Origin: Rhodococcus rhodochrous | GTDB lineage: Bacteria > Actinomycetota > Actinomycetes > Mycobacteriales > Mycobacteriaceae | Assembly: GCF_014854695.1 (NCBI RefSeq) | Contig: NZ_CP027557.1 | Location: forward strand, 2,480,001-2,544,000 | Length of the DNA stretch: 64,000 bases | Direction of reading: 5' to 3' | Part shown: positions 21,002 through 33,713 of the stretch, in pieces | How the letters are laid out: every line of letters begins with the position of its first letter | Position numbering within the stretch: position 1 is the first letter of the stretch | Program-made: the position numbers and the translations under genes | The notes under the pieces: generated by a model | Seen by the model: only the letters and a program-made list of their open reading frames with translations | Told to the model about the DNA's origin: nothing | Database searches by the model: none

Positions 21002-22039
21002 GCGTTCGCCGGAGGTCTTCTTGGCGGCCGTCTTCTTCGCTGGAGTCTTCTTGGCTGCCGAGCTCTTGGACGCGGTCTTCTTCGCCGTGCTCTTCTTCGC
21101 TGGAGTCTTCTTGGCCGCCGAACTCTTCGACGCCGAACTCTTGGACGCGGTCTTCTTCGCGGGGGCTTTCTTCTTCGTGCCCTCGTCCTCGCCTTCGTCC
21201 TCGTCGTCGTCCTTCGAGGACTTCTTCCCGCCGGAGGACGAACCGGACGGGACCTTCTTGCCCGCCGCATCGACGCTACGTTGCAGGGCGGCCACGAGGT
21301 CCAGCACCTCGGCGTCCTCTTCACCGGTGTCGTGTTCGGCGACCTGGAAGACCTTCTCGCCGCCGCGGGCGAGGGCCTCGTCGATCAGCGTGCGCAGTTC
21401 CACCTGGTACTCGTCGGTGAATTCGGTGGGATCGAAATCGTCGGACATCGACTCGACCAGGGTCTCGGCCATCGCGAGTTCGCGTTGTTTCGGCTTCTCG
21501 ATGTCGTCGAGCGACTCGAACTCGGCCGCGCGCACCTCGTCGGGCCACAGCAGGGTCTGCAGGATGAGCAGTCCGTCGCGGGTGCGCAAGGCGGCCAGCC
21601 GGGTGCGCTGACGAAGCGTGAAGTGCACCAGCGCCGTCCGGTCGCTCTGTTCGAGAGTCGCGGCGAGCAGGCCGTAGGCCTTCGGTGACGACGAATCGGG
21701 TTCGAGATAGTAGGACTTCTCGAACAGGATCGGGTCGATCTGCTCGGTGGGCACGAACTGCAGCACCGGGATCTCGTGCTTCTCGGCGGCCGGGAGTTTC
21801 TCGAAGTCCTCGTCGGTGAGCACGACCCGCTCGCCGTCCTCGGAGTCGTACGCCTTGTCGATCTCCTGGTAGGGGACGACCTCACCGCACTCGGTACACA
21901 CACGCTGATACTTGATCCGCCCGCCGTCCTTCGCGTGCACCTGGTGGAAGGAGATGTCGTGCGACTCGGTCGCCGAGTACACCTTCACCGGCACGTTGAC
22001 GAGGCCGAACGCGAGTGAGCCTTTCCAGATCGACCGCAT
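20990..22039 (-). CDS. ku: Non-homologous end-joining protein Ku with histone-like tail
   Basis: Homodimeric Ku ring that binds DNA ends and recruits LigD in bacterial double-strand break repair. The 349-residue protein begins MRSIWKGSLAFGLVNVPVKV, the canonical Ku start, with the core to about residue 258. The remaining 90 residues are a disordered tail: an acidic patch (KDDDEDEGEDEG), then repeats of the type KKTASKSS and AAKKTPAKK, resembling histone H1 or HupB tails. Such lysine-rich tails in actinobacterial Ku bind DNA without ends. No ligD lies in the window, so this may be one of several Ku genes. The M. tuberculosis block lacks a ku gene here, so this is an insertion relative to that genome. 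Confidence 0.92.
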   Translation of the reverse strand: MRSIWKGSLAFGLVNVPVKVYSATESHDISFHQVHAKDGGRIKYQRVCTECGEVVPYQEIDKAYDSEDGERVVLTDEDFEKLPAAEKHEIPVLQFVPTEQIDPILFEKSYYLEPDSSSPKAYGLLAATLEQSDRTALVHFTLRQRTRLAALRTRDGLLILQTLLWPDEVRAAEFESLDDIEKPKQRELAMAETLVESMSDDFDPTEFTDEYQVELRTLIDEALARGGEKVFQVAEHDTGEEDAEVLDLVAALQRSVDAAGKKVPSGSSSGGKKSSKDDDEDEGEDEGTKKKAPAKKTASKSSASKSSAAKKTPAKKSTAKKTASKSSAAKKTPAKKTAAKKTSGERKGA

Positions 22040-22091
22040 GTGTCCATCATGATCGACACCTCGGAAGCACGCTGGAAAGCTGCGAAACTCA

Positions 22092-22108
22092 CTCGGCGGT
22101 TCGCCGAG
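22092..22108 (-). terminator. Possible terminator after crtL
   Basis: A perfect 7-bp stem (CTCGGCG/CGCCGAG) with a 3-nt loop lies in the 97-bp gap between the crtL stop and the ku start, both on the minus strand. It is followed by a short TTTC run in the direction of transcription. Readthrough into ku remains possible. Confidence 0.45.
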
Positions 22109-22136
22109 ACGTTCGCCACACGCCGCGCCCGGCGGA

Positions 22137-23252
22137 TCAGCGGAGCGAACGCAGAATCGTCGCGCGCGCACCCGTCGGCAGCACCCGGAACAGCCGCCAC
22201 ATCGTGGCCGCCACGCCGGTCGCGTCGTCGCGACCGGACAGGTAGGCGCGTTGCTGCTCGACCGGCAGGGCGAAGAACGCGTCGAAGAACTCGATCGCTC
22301 CGCGTGCGTCGAGTCGCAGCAGGACCCGCAGTCCCATCTGCCGCAGGGTCGCCACCGAGCGGGCGCGCACCGGCCACAGGACGCGCTGCGGGTCGTCGCC
22401 GAGGCGCATCGCGTCGATCACTGCATCCGCGGTGGACAGGGCGGTGGCCACCGCGTATCCCGTGGCCGGATGCATGAGACCACCGCGAGCGCCGAAGCCG
22501 AGCACTCCGGGTGCCGTCGGTGCGCCCTCGACGGCGAAGCGCACCCGTTCGACCTGCTCGTCGCCGGTCGTGTGCACGCCTCGCGCTGCGAGGCGGATGT
22601 GCAGGCGCCGTTCGAGTTCGCCGAGACCGAGTGCTGGGCGGCCGACGAGGCAGGTCTCCTCGAGGATCGTGCGTCCGTCGCCGACCGGCACCGCGTACAG
22701 GAAGGACGGCACGTCGTCGGGGCCCGTGCCGTTGTCGCGGCGCCAGTCCATGAACCAGGCGTCGTGGCCCTCGAGTGCCGGAGCTGCGGTCGCATCGTCG
22801 ACGATCAGCCCGAATGCCGTCTGCTGGGCACGTTCCGGTTCGGCGGGAACCCCGCGGGCATCGACGACGTAGCGGGCAGTCACCCGGCGTCCGTCGCCGA
22901 GGACCACGCCGTCCGCATCGACGTCGCGTACCCGATCCGTGACCACCGTGACGGCGTCGAGGGCGAGGAAGTCCTGCAGGTACGCCGTGTCCAGCACCCG
23001 GTAGGCGCGATCGACGATGCGGGGCCCGGTCGTCCACGCCGCGGGCCTGTCGATGCGTGCTGCCACCACCTCGTCGGGCAGCCAGGCGGGCAGTTCGTCG
23101 GCCCACGCCGCGTAGGTCGCGGTCCACCGACGCTGCGGACGCACGTCGACGGCCGTCACCGACAACCCGGCTGCGGCGGCACGGAACGCCAATGCACGGC
23201 CGGCGGGGCCGAGTCCGGCCACGACGAGGTCGGTGGAGGGAAGGAGGGTCAC
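22137..23252 (-). CDS. crtL: Lycopene cyclase (CrtL/CrtY flavoprotein family)
   Basis: FAD-dependent cyclase that forms β-ionone rings on lycopene or γ-carotene. The 371-residue protein starts near an N-terminal dinucleotide-binding loop (DLVVAGLGPAGRALA) and has FLYAVPVGDGRTILEETCL, the motif found in this family, and GFGARGGLMHPATGYAVA, close to the conserved C-terminal FAD site. GTG 23252 is chosen because the nucleotide-binding β-strand follows nine codons later. No other carotenoid gene is in the window, so the pathway is split in this genome. It stands alone between ku and the ABC-F gene and is likely to affect pigmentation. Confidence 0.85.
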   Translation of the reverse strand: MTLLPSTDLVVAGLGPAGRALAFRAAAAGLSVTAVDVRPQRRWTATYAAWADELPAWLPDEVVAARIDRPAAWTTGPRIVDRAYRVLDTAYLQDFLALDAVTVVTDRVRDVDADGVVLGDGRRVTARYVVDARGVPAEPERAQQTAFGLIVDDATAAPALEGHDAWFMDWRRDNGTGPDDVPSFLYAVPVGDGRTILEETCLVGRPALGLGELERRLHIRLAARGVHTTGDEQVERVRFAVEGAPTAPGVLGFGARGGLMHPATGYAVATALSTADAVIDAMRLGDDPQRVLWPVRARSVATLRQMGLRVLLRLDARGAIEFFDAFFALPVEQQRAYLSGRDDATGVAATMWRLFRVLPTGARATILRSLR

Positions 23253-23419
23253 GGGCGCCAGCCTAGGTCGCGCGCGGGAAGAACCCGGCCGCGCGTGGCG
23301 AGGGGTAGTGCATCTCACCGTGGGGGAGAGGTGCTGTCACGGTAAAATGAGTAGTTCGTGTGCCCGGCTGTTTGCCACCATGGCACCCATCCATCGTCTT
23401 TCGTTCTAGGAGCCCGTGC

Positions 23420-25051
<1,632 letters not shown>

Positions 25052-25171
25052 TCGGGCCTCCGGTCGGATCCGTCCCACGATCCGCTCCCGCTGGTCCGAT
25101 CTGCGTCCGCGCAACCTGACAGTCCTCTAGCCTGGGAAAGGGACCTTTGGCGAGGGCGCAGGGAGGATCCG

Positions 25172-25423
25172 ATGGCGCGAAATTCCGGTGGTGGAGAGAC
25201 GACCTACGCGAAGGGAGCCCGAGTTACAGGGGAATCGCGGGACCGCTTGCAGGAGGATCTGAAGCGCCGCTACGAGGAGGGCGCGAGCATTCGGAGGCTC
25301 GCGCAGGAAACCGGTCGATCCTACGGTTTCGTGCACAACGTTCTCGTGGAGTCGCAGGTGCGGCTGCGGGGCCGCGGCGGCCCGAACCGTCGTCGGGCGG
25401 CAGCGAGCGACGAGAAGGCGTGA
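25172..25423 (+). CDS. Small helix-turn-helix protein
   Basis: An 83-residue basic protein whose central segment (RYEEGASIRRLAQETGRSYGFVHNVL, about 34-59) is a helix-turn-helix of the resolvase/ParB-like type. The C-terminus is arginine-rich (RLRGRGGPNRRR). ATG 25172 follows GGGAGG. It corresponds in position and size class to Rv1473A. It may be a DNA-binding regulator, but its targets are unknown. It is convergent with acnR, 17 bp away, and follows the ABC-F gene by 120 bp. A TAGCCT −10-like box in that gap suggests its own promoter. Confidence 0.82.
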   Translation: MARNSGGGETTYAKGARVTGESRDRLQEDLKRRYEEGASIRRLAQETGRSYGFVHNVLVESQVRLRGRGGPNRRRAAASDEKA

Positions 25424-25440
25424 GGAACGGATCCGGCGCG

Positions 25441-26007
25441 TCAGTCGCGCCGGCGCACGGATTCCTCGACGAGGTCGAGAACTGCGACGAGGTCCTGTTC
25501 GGTGTGCCCTGAAGCGAGGCGGGCGACGAGCCCGTCGAGCACGAGGTCGAGATAACCCAGGACGACTTCGGTCGGCACGTCGTCGCGCAGCCGGCCCGCT
25601 TCCCGCTGCCGTTCGAGGCGTCCGACGGTGGCCTCGGTGAGTTCGGCCGAATGCTGCGTCCACGCCTTCGCGAACTCGGGGTCGGTGCGGAGACGGCGCG
25701 TGATCTCGAGCCGCGTCCCGAGCCAGTCGAACTGGTCGGGGGAGGACAGCATGTCGCGCATGACCTGTACGAGACCCTCATTGGCCGCGACGTCGGCCAT
25801 CCGTCTCGCATCCTCCTGGGCGAGGGCGAGGAACAGTCCGTCCTTGTCCTTGAAATGGTGGAAGATCGCGCCACGGGACAGACCCGTGGCATCTTCGAGC
25901 AGTCGCACGGTCGCGCCGTCGTAACCGTATTCGGCGAAGCAGCGACGGGCACCGTCGAGGATCTGCCTGCGCCGCGCGGCGAGATGGTCCTCACTGACCT
26001 TGGGCAC
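25441..26007 (-). CDS. acnR: TetR-family aconitase repressor AcnR
   Basis: TetR-type regulator next to acn; in Corynebacterium glutamicum its orthologue represses acn. The 188-residue protein has the N-terminal HTH (ATVRLLEDATGLSRGAIFHHF, residues 32-52) and a ligand-binding C-terminal domain (WLGTRLEITRRL). A match to the AcnR operator lies in the acn promoter at 29038-29053, which supports the assignment. It is downstream of acn on the same strand, separated by 105 bp that hold a strong hairpin, so it is probably expressed at a lower level from readthrough or a weak promoter. Corresponds to Rv1474c. Confidence 0.9.
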   Translation of the reverse strand: MPKVSEDHLAARRRQILDGARRCFAEYGYDGATVRLLEDATGLSRGAIFHHFKDKDGLFLALAQEDARRMADVAANEGLVQVMRDMLSSPDQFDWLGTRLEITRRLRTDPEFAKAWTQHSAELTEATVGRLERQREAGRLRDDVPTEVVLGYLDLVLDGLVARLASGHTEQDLVAVLDLVEESVRRRD

Positions 26008-26035
26008 GCGCCACTTCCTTTCGGCTCGAGGGAGA

Positions 26036-26072
26036 CGGCGGGCCCGAGACGAGTCTCGTCCCGGGCCCGCCG
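26036..26072 (-). terminator. Hairpin between acn and acnR
   Basis: An 11-bp GC stem (CGGCGGGCCCG and its complement) encloses an inner AGACGAG/CTCGTC helix. A second dyad, GTGACC-GATCG-GGTCAC, lies at 26085-26101 just after the acn stop. Together they would stop or attenuate acn transcription before acnR. Confidence 0.8.
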
Positions 26073-26112
26073 CTTCACACAGATGTGACCGATCGGGTCA
26101 CGAGCACTGCTC

Positions 26113-28908
<2,796 letters not shown>

Positions 28909-29030
28909 GTCAGCTCCACTCGTCGTTTCGGCTGGCCGCCGACGGGGCTGTGTCGACGGCTGAAGCGAGGCACACGACGTCCGCTCGCGGCCCGTGGCCC
29001 GGATGCAGTAGTCGTGGCGTCTCGCACTCG

Positions 29031-29060
29031 ATTCTAACAGTACGCTTGTCCTGTATTGAA
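29031..29060 (-). promoter_or_regulatory. acn promoter with AcnR operator
   Basis: Read on the minus strand, CAGGACAAGCGTACTG (29053-29038) fits the CAGNAC-N3-CGTACTG operator described for C. glutamicum AcnR. It ends one base before a TAGAAT −10 box (29036-29031), with a weak TTCAAT −35 at 29060-29055, so repressor and RNA polymerase would compete. The mRNA would have a leader of about 115 nt before the GTG at 28908; I see no known riboswitch in it. The remaining 29061-29250 bases hold the promoter side of the divergent membrane-protein gene. Confidence 0.75.
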
Positions 29061-29250
29061 CCGAAGTCGGGTCCGTCGTGTCGACGAGGCGTCCCGCCGG
29101 CATCGGTCCTGCTCGCGACGAGTGCTTCGAGGCGCCGTCGCGCGATCGCGTAGTGTTCTCCCTTGCCGCACGGGTGTGGCGCTTCGTGTCGTCTCCGCGC
29201 GGCCGGATCGCCGTATCGCCCGGCTTCCGACCCTGCACCACCGGAGAGAG

Positions 29251-29799
29251 ATGTCTGCGCCACTGCTTCGCATACCGGGCCCTGCGCTCACGGATCTTCC
29301 TACCGGGGTCTCGGTCGAAAAAGTGCTCGCCGATCTCGCCGACGACCAGGTGGCGGCGCCCTCGCAGTACGTCGACGACCTCGTCGCCGAGGTGCAGCGC
29401 GCGCAGGAGAACGGGATCGACCTCAGCGTGGTCGTGCTCGACCGGGACCCCCGTATGGATTCGCAGCTGCGCGACCTCGCGACGGAGGTCGGCGCCGAGG
29501 ACGGCGGAACGGTGCTGGTCCTCAGCCCGGGATGGGTCGGGACGTTCAGCGAGGATCTCGACCGCGTCACTCTCGAGGCCGCCCAGGATCGCACCTACAC
29601 CGGCGATCCGGTGGTCTCCACACGCAACTTCGTCGACTCGGTGCTCGAGCCGTCTCCGCCCTGGACTCTGATGACGCTGCTGATCGTCGCGGTGGTCGCT
29701 CTTGCGGCCGGCGCGACCTGGCTCGCCAAACGCCGCCGCGCGGACGGTGACGCGACCGTTGCCGGAGGTAACGGATCGTCATCGGCCGAAGATGTCTGA
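29251..29799 (+). CDS. Rv1476-like membrane protein
   Basis: A 182-residue protein with a soluble N-terminal domain of about 135 residues and one transmembrane helix near the C-terminus ([20 protein letters not shown], about 139-158), followed by a basic then disordered tail. There is no signal peptide, so the soluble part probably faces the outside only if the protein is inserted in reverse; the lysine/arginine cluster after the helix favours a cytosolic tail. The soluble part has a TPM-like α/β pattern ([20 protein letters not shown]). ATG 29251 follows GGAGAGAG. Divergent from acn and upstream of the cell-wall endopeptidase, as in M. tuberculosis (Rv1476). Function unknown. Confidence 0.8.
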   Translation: MSAPLLRIPGPALTDLPTGVSVEKVLADLADDQVAAPSQYVDDLVAEVQRAQENGIDLSVVVLDRDPRMDSQLRDLATEVGAEDGGTVLVLSPGWVGTFSEDLDRVTLEAAQDRTYTGDPVVSTRNFVDSVLEPSPPWTLMTLLIVAVVALAAGATWLAKRRRADGDATVAGGNGSSSAEDV

Positions 29800-29889
29800 G
29801 GTCTCTTTCCCGTCACCGTAGAGATCTTCTCCGGGTTGTCCTCGTCCCGATCGTGACGGAATCCGGCAGGGAAGATCGTTCGGCGTCCT

Positions 29890-29920
29890 CACGGTGTTGC
29901 TCGGTGTCCGCACCGTGTTC
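29890..29920 (+). terminator. Likely terminator after the Rv1476-like gene
   Basis: CACGGTG and CACCGTG pair perfectly across a 14-nt loop, followed by TTCTTT. It separates the membrane-protein gene from the leader of the NlpC/P60 gene. The rest of 29800-30020 shows no gene. Confidence 0.6.
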
Positions 29921-30020
29921 TTTCGGCGTTCTTCCGGCCGATCTTCGTGACTGTCATGCGACATACCCCTGAGGTGTCGTACGGTTCTCATGACGCTCTT
30001 GGGGAAGGTGTGTCACAACC

Positions 30021-30158
30021 CGGCTCGTGGGGACGCTGTCCGCAGTCGGTGTACGACTGCAGCGTGTGAGCCGTGGGGCACCCGCGGCGAGCGGATGCTG
30101 CCTGCCTTCCTCGGGTCGTCCGGCCGGATGTCTCGGCCACCAGGTGCGACCGAGGGAG
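30021..30158 (+). promoter_or_regulatory. Structured leader that can hide the ripA ribosome site
   Basis: Two structured parts are visible. Hairpin 1 (30021-30073) stacks CGGCTC/GAGCCG, ACGCT/AGCGT and GCAGTCG/CGACTGC around a GTGTA loop. Hairpin 2 pairs 30106-30113 with 30151-30158 and 30115-30118 with 30147-30150 (one bulged G, one G·U), enclosing a small GGCCG/CGGCC hairpin. Its right arm is the GAGGGAG ribosome binding site of the following gene. This is the layout of a translational riboswitch. Known c-di-AMP (ydaO) riboswitches precede NlpC/P60 genes in actinobacteria, but I cannot find their conserved core here. Confidence 0.55.
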
Positions 30159-30164
30159 ATGCAC

Positions 30165-32180
30165 GTGAGACGGTTCGGTATCCACGGAGGGATTCCGCGA
30201 CGGTCGGGGCCGGACGGCACCGCCACGACGCTCACTGCAGGCCGTCGACCCGACGGTCCGACGCCCGGTCGCATCCCGCGGACGCGCACCGGCACGCTCC
30301 TCGCCGGTTTGGGGTTGGTCACAGCCGTGCTCCTCACCGTGACCACGACGGCGTCCGCCGCACCGGCCCCGCCGCCGAACCCCTCGGACGCCGAGATCGA
30401 CCGCGCAGGTGCGGCCGTCGCGGCCAACATCGACCGGGTCGGGCAGCTGATCGTCCGGATCGCCGACGCGGATCAGCAGCTCGCCGAGCTCGACGCGCAG
30501 GTCGCCATCCGCCGCGAGGACGTCAACCGCGCCCTCGTCGATCTCCAGAGCGCGCGCGACGCGGCGGATCTCGCCGAACGGGTGGTCGTGGATTCCCGCC
30601 GCGCACTCGACGACGCCGCCGACCGGATCGCTGCTGCCCAGAAGAACTTCGACGCGTTCGTCCGCGACAGCTACACCCGTGGCGCCAACTCGGTCTCCCT
30701 CGCGGCCTTCCTCGACGTCGACGGTCCCGACGATCTGCTCGACCGCGCCCAGGTCATGCGATTGCTGTCCGCCGGGCGCACCGCGGTGCTCGATGCGCTC
30801 CAGCGCGCCCGGGCCCAGGAGGCCAACTCCCATTCGCGGGCACGCGCGGCCAAGCTCGAGGCCGACGCGGCGGCGGAAGCCGCCGAGCAGCGCAGGGCCG
30901 AGGCCGAGGCCGCGATCGCCGTCGCGCGAGCGGAACTCGGTCGGCAGGCTGCCGAGAAGTCGCGCATCGAGCAGGAACGTGAAAACGCGCAGAGCGAACT
31001 CGACCGGGCCCGCGTGAACGTTGCGGGCCTGGAAGGGCAACGCGCGCAGTACCAGGACTGGGAGCGTCGCCGCGCAGCCGAGGAAGCAGCCGCCGCGGCG
31101 GCACGGGTCGCGGCAGCCGAGGCGGCCGAGCGTGTCGCCGCCGACGCCGCAGCCCGGGAACGTGCGGCGGAACTGGCCAACGGCCGTCGCCCTCACACGC
31201 TGATCGAGGAGTCTCCGTCGACCGGCGACAGCGACGTCGCCGCACCGGGTGAGGTCACCACCGAATCCGGAGCGCCGGAGGACAGTGACACCGCTGCGAG
31301 TCGCACCGATACCAGTGGCACCGACACGGTTGCACCGGACTACACCGACGACGCCACGGTCCCGGATTACGGCGACCGTGGAAGCGTCCTGGACGACGTC
31401 CTCGAGGACACGGACAGCGGAACGGTCCCGGATGACAGCGATGGTGGAACCGTCCCGGATGACAGCGATGGTGGAACCGTCCCGGATGACACCGGCGGTG
31501 GAACCGTCCCGGATGACAGCGATGGTGGAACCGTCCCGGATGACACCGACGATGGATCCGTCCCGGACGGCACCGACAGCGGCACGATCCCCGACGTAGA
31601 CGAGGACAGCGGCAGCGACGGTGGGATCGACTGGGAGAACCCGGATCCGGGCGACCCCGTTGTGGAGACCCCCGGATCGGGGACCGGGGGATCGGGTTCC
31701 CGCCCCTCCACACCGAATTCGACGCCCAGCACCCCGTCGCGTCCGTCCGTCACGGGTCCCGCTGCGGTGGAGATCGTCATCGACCGCGCGATGTCCCAGA
31801 TCGGCGTCCCGTACGCGTGGGGTGGTGGCAACGAGAACGGCCCGACCCGCGGTATCCGCGACGGTGGCGTCGCCGATGTCCACGGCGACTACGCCAAGGT
31901 CGGCTTCGACTGTTCGGGACTGATGATCTACGCGTTCGCGGGCATCGGTATCTCGCTCCCGCACTACACCGGCTACCAGTACACGGCCGGCACGCAGGTC
32001 CCGTCGTCGCAGATGAGGCGGGGCGACATGATCTTCTACGGGCCCAACGCCAGCCAGCACGTCGCGCTGTATCTCGGCGACGGGCAGATGCTCGAGGCGC
32101 CGCAGTCGGGATCGTTCGTGAAGATCTCGCCGGTACGCTGGGGCGGCATGACACCGTACGTGGTGCGCATGGTGTCGTGA
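30165..32180 (+). CDS. ripA: NlpC/P60 peptidoglycan endopeptidase (RipA-like)
   Basis: Secreted hydrolase that cuts peptide stems of peptidoglycan during cell separation. The 671-residue protein has a long basic N-region and signal peptide ending near ASA-AP (about 66), a coiled-coil domain (about 75-345, Ala/Arg/Glu-rich), an acidic linker with seven nonapeptide repeats (419-481), and a C-terminal NlpC/P60 domain with catalytic C583 (FDCSGLM) and H632 (SQHVALYLG). GTG 30165 is chosen because GAGGGAG lies 6 nt upstream; ATG 30159 overlaps that site. Only one such gene is present, whereas M. tuberculosis has ripA and ripB in tandem. The coiled coil probably holds the enzyme inactive until processed. 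Confidence 0.9.
   Translation: MRRFGIHGGIPRRSGPDGTATTLTAGRRPDGPTPGRIPRTRTGTLLAGLGLVTAVLLTVTTTASAAPAPPPNPSDAEIDRAGAAVAANIDRVGQLIVRIADADQQLAELDAQVAIRREDVNRALVDLQSARDAADLAERVVVDSRRALDDAADRIAAAQKNFDAFVRDSYTRGANSVSLAAFLDVDGPDDLLDRAQVMRLLSAGRTAVLDALQRARAQEANSHSRARAAKLEADAAAEAAEQRRAEAEAAIAVARAELGRQAAEKSRIEQERENAQSELDRARVNVAGLEGQRAQYQDWERRRAAEEAAAAAARVAAAEAAERVAADAAARERAAELANGRRPHTLIEESPSTGDSDVAAPGEVTTESGAPEDSDTAASRTDTSGTDTVAPDYTDDATVPDYGDRGSVLDDVLEDTDSGTVPDDSDGGTVPDDSDGGTVPDDTGGGTVPDDSDGGTVPDDTDDGSVPDGTDSGTIPDVDEDSGSDGGIDWENPDPGDPVVETPGSGTGGSGSRPSTPNSTPSTPSRPSVTGPAAVEIVIDRAMSQIGVPYAWGGGNENGPTRGIRDGGVADVHGDYAKVGFDCSGLMIYAFAGIGISLPHYTGYQYTAGTQVPSSQMRRGDMIFYGPNASQHVALYLGDGQMLEAPQSGSFVKISPVRWGGMTPYVVRMVS
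31419..31607 (+). repeat. 27-bp tandem repeats coding for GTVPDDSDG
   Basis: Seven in-frame 27-bp units inside the ripA gene. The first five are near identical at the DNA level and encode GTVPDD followed by SDG, TGG or TDD; the last two (GSVPDGTDS, GTIPDVDED) have drifted. The array forms a flexible acidic linker between the coiled coil and the catalytic domain and should vary in copy number between strains. Confidence 0.9.
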
Positions 32181-32351
32181 GGGCGAGGTTTGCCGCGGCC
32201 CTCGTACCACCGAGGACGGGTGCCATCCGGTCGTTTCCGGGTGCCGTCTCCCGGTCGGTGCAGGGGCGACGACACACCGAGCCGGCACCTGCAATAGTGG
32301 TGCAGCAGGTGTTTCCAGCGGAGCGACGTAGGCGAAAGCGGTGGATTGTTG

Positions 32352-33713
32352 GTGACCTCACGCGAGGGTGGGACGTCCGGTTCGGCAACGCCGGGCGACC
32401 AGAGCGGTAACGACGGACGCAAGAACAACCAGGCTGCGGCGGGTGCCGCGTCGGCGCCGAAGGCGGCGGGCGCGAACGGTCCTGCTCCGCAGGGGTCCGG
32501 CGCGAACGCTCAGCCGGCTCCGCAGGGGACCGGTGCGAACACTCAGCCGGCGGCCGGTACGAACACCCAGCCGGCAGCCGGCGCGAACATGCGGAAACCC
32601 GGCGACGCTCCTGCGAAGGCGTACGACCCGGCCGACGACGTCCGTCTCCTCGAACGGGCCATCTACGAGGTCAAGCGCGTGATCGTCGGCCAGGACCTGC
32701 TGGTCGAGCGGATGCTGGTCGGTGTGCTCGCGCGCGGGCACGTGCTGCTCGAAGGCGTTCCCGGTGTCGCGAAGACGCTGGCCGTCGAGACCTTCGCGAA
32801 GGTCGTCGGTGGATCGTTCTCCCGCGTCCAGTTCACCCCCGACCTCGTGCCGACCGACCTCGTCGGTACCCGCATCTACCGGCAGGGACGCGAGGAGTTC
32901 GACACCGAACTCGGACCGGTCGTCGCGAACTTCGTGCTCGCCGACGAGATCAACCGCGCCCCGGCGAAGGTGCAATCGGCGCTGCTCGAGGTGATGGCCG
33001 AACGCCACGTCACCATCGGTGGCAGGACCTTCCCGATGCCCGAGCCGTTCCTCGTGATGGCGACGCAGAACCCCATCGAGAACGAGGGCGTCTACCCGCT
33101 CCCGGAAGCACAGCGCGACCGCTTTCTGTTCAAGGTCCTCGTCGACTACCCGACGGTGGAGGAAGAACGCGAGATCGTCTACCGGATGGGTGTCGCCGCT
33201 CCCGAACCGAAGCAGGTGCTCGACAACGAGCAGCTCCTGCGCCTGCAGAAGATCGCCGGACGTGTGTTCGTGCACCACGCGCTCGTCGACTACGTGGTGC
33301 GGGTCATCTTCGCGACGCGTCGGCCCGCCGAACTCGGCCTGCACGATGTGCAGGGCTGGATCGCCTACGGCGCCTCGCCCCGCGCGACGCTCGGCATCAT
33401 CTCCTCGGCGCGTGCCCTGGCGCTCGTGCGCGGTCGCGACTACGTGGTACCGCAGGACATCGTCGACGTCATCCCCGATGTGCTCCGCCATCGCCTGGTG
33501 TTGTCCTACGACGCGCTCGCGGACGACGTCTCCCCGGACCAGATCATCACCCGCATCCTGCAGACGGTGGGTCTTCCGCAGGTCGCGCCCCAGGCGAACG
33601 CACCCGTGCCGACCGCGACCCCCGGCCCGGCGCCCGCCGATCCGCGGACCGTTGCCGGTCAGCAGGCGCCCGTCGGTGCACCCGGTCCGCAGGGAGGTGC
33701 GGGCGCGCGGTGA
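32352..33713 (+). CDS. moxR1: MoxR-family AAA+ ATPase
   Basis: Cytosolic AAA+ chaperone that works with the DUF58 and VWA proteins encoded next to it. The 453-residue protein has a disordered N-terminus with GANTQPAAG-type repeats (about 30-85), then Walker A EGVPGVAKT, Walker B VLADEINRAP, sensor 1 VMATQNPIENEG and an arginine finger in EAQRDRFLF. The C-terminus is a Pro/Ala-rich tail. GTG 32352 (VTSREGG) matches the start of mycobacterial MoxR1 (VTS); a TTG two codons earlier is possible. No strong ribosome site is seen. Ends overlapping the next gene. Corresponds to Rv1479. Confidence 0.93.
   Translation: MTSREGGTSGSATPGDQSGNDGRKNNQAAAGAASAPKAAGANGPAPQGSGANAQPAPQGTGANTQPAAGTNTQPAAGANMRKPGDAPAKAYDPADDVRLLERAIYEVKRVIVGQDLLVERMLVGVLARGHVLLEGVPGVAKTLAVETFAKVVGGSFSRVQFTPDLVPTDLVGTRIYRQGREEFDTELGPVVANFVLADEINRAPAKVQSALLEVMAERHVTIGGRTFPMPEPFLVMATQNPIENEGVYPLPEAQRDRFLFKVLVDYPTVEEEREIVYRMGVAAPEPKQVLDNEQLLRLQKIAGRVFVHHALVDYVVRVIFATRRPAELGLHDVQGWIAYGASPRATLGIISSARALALVRGRDYVVPQDIVDVIPDVLRHRLVLSYDALADDVSPDQIITRILQTVGLPQVAPQANAPVPTATPGPAPADPRTVAGQQAPVGAPGPQGGAGAR

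Noticed and set aside
30021-30158. Identification of the ripA leader as a standard c-di-AMP (ydaO) riboswitch
   Set aside because: Placement fits, but I could not find the conserved ydaO core sequences, so the leader is reported only as an unidentified structured element.
31419-31607. Possible CRISPR-like repeat array
   Set aside because: The units are contiguous 27-bp in-frame repeats with no spacers and encode a peptide linker in ripA.
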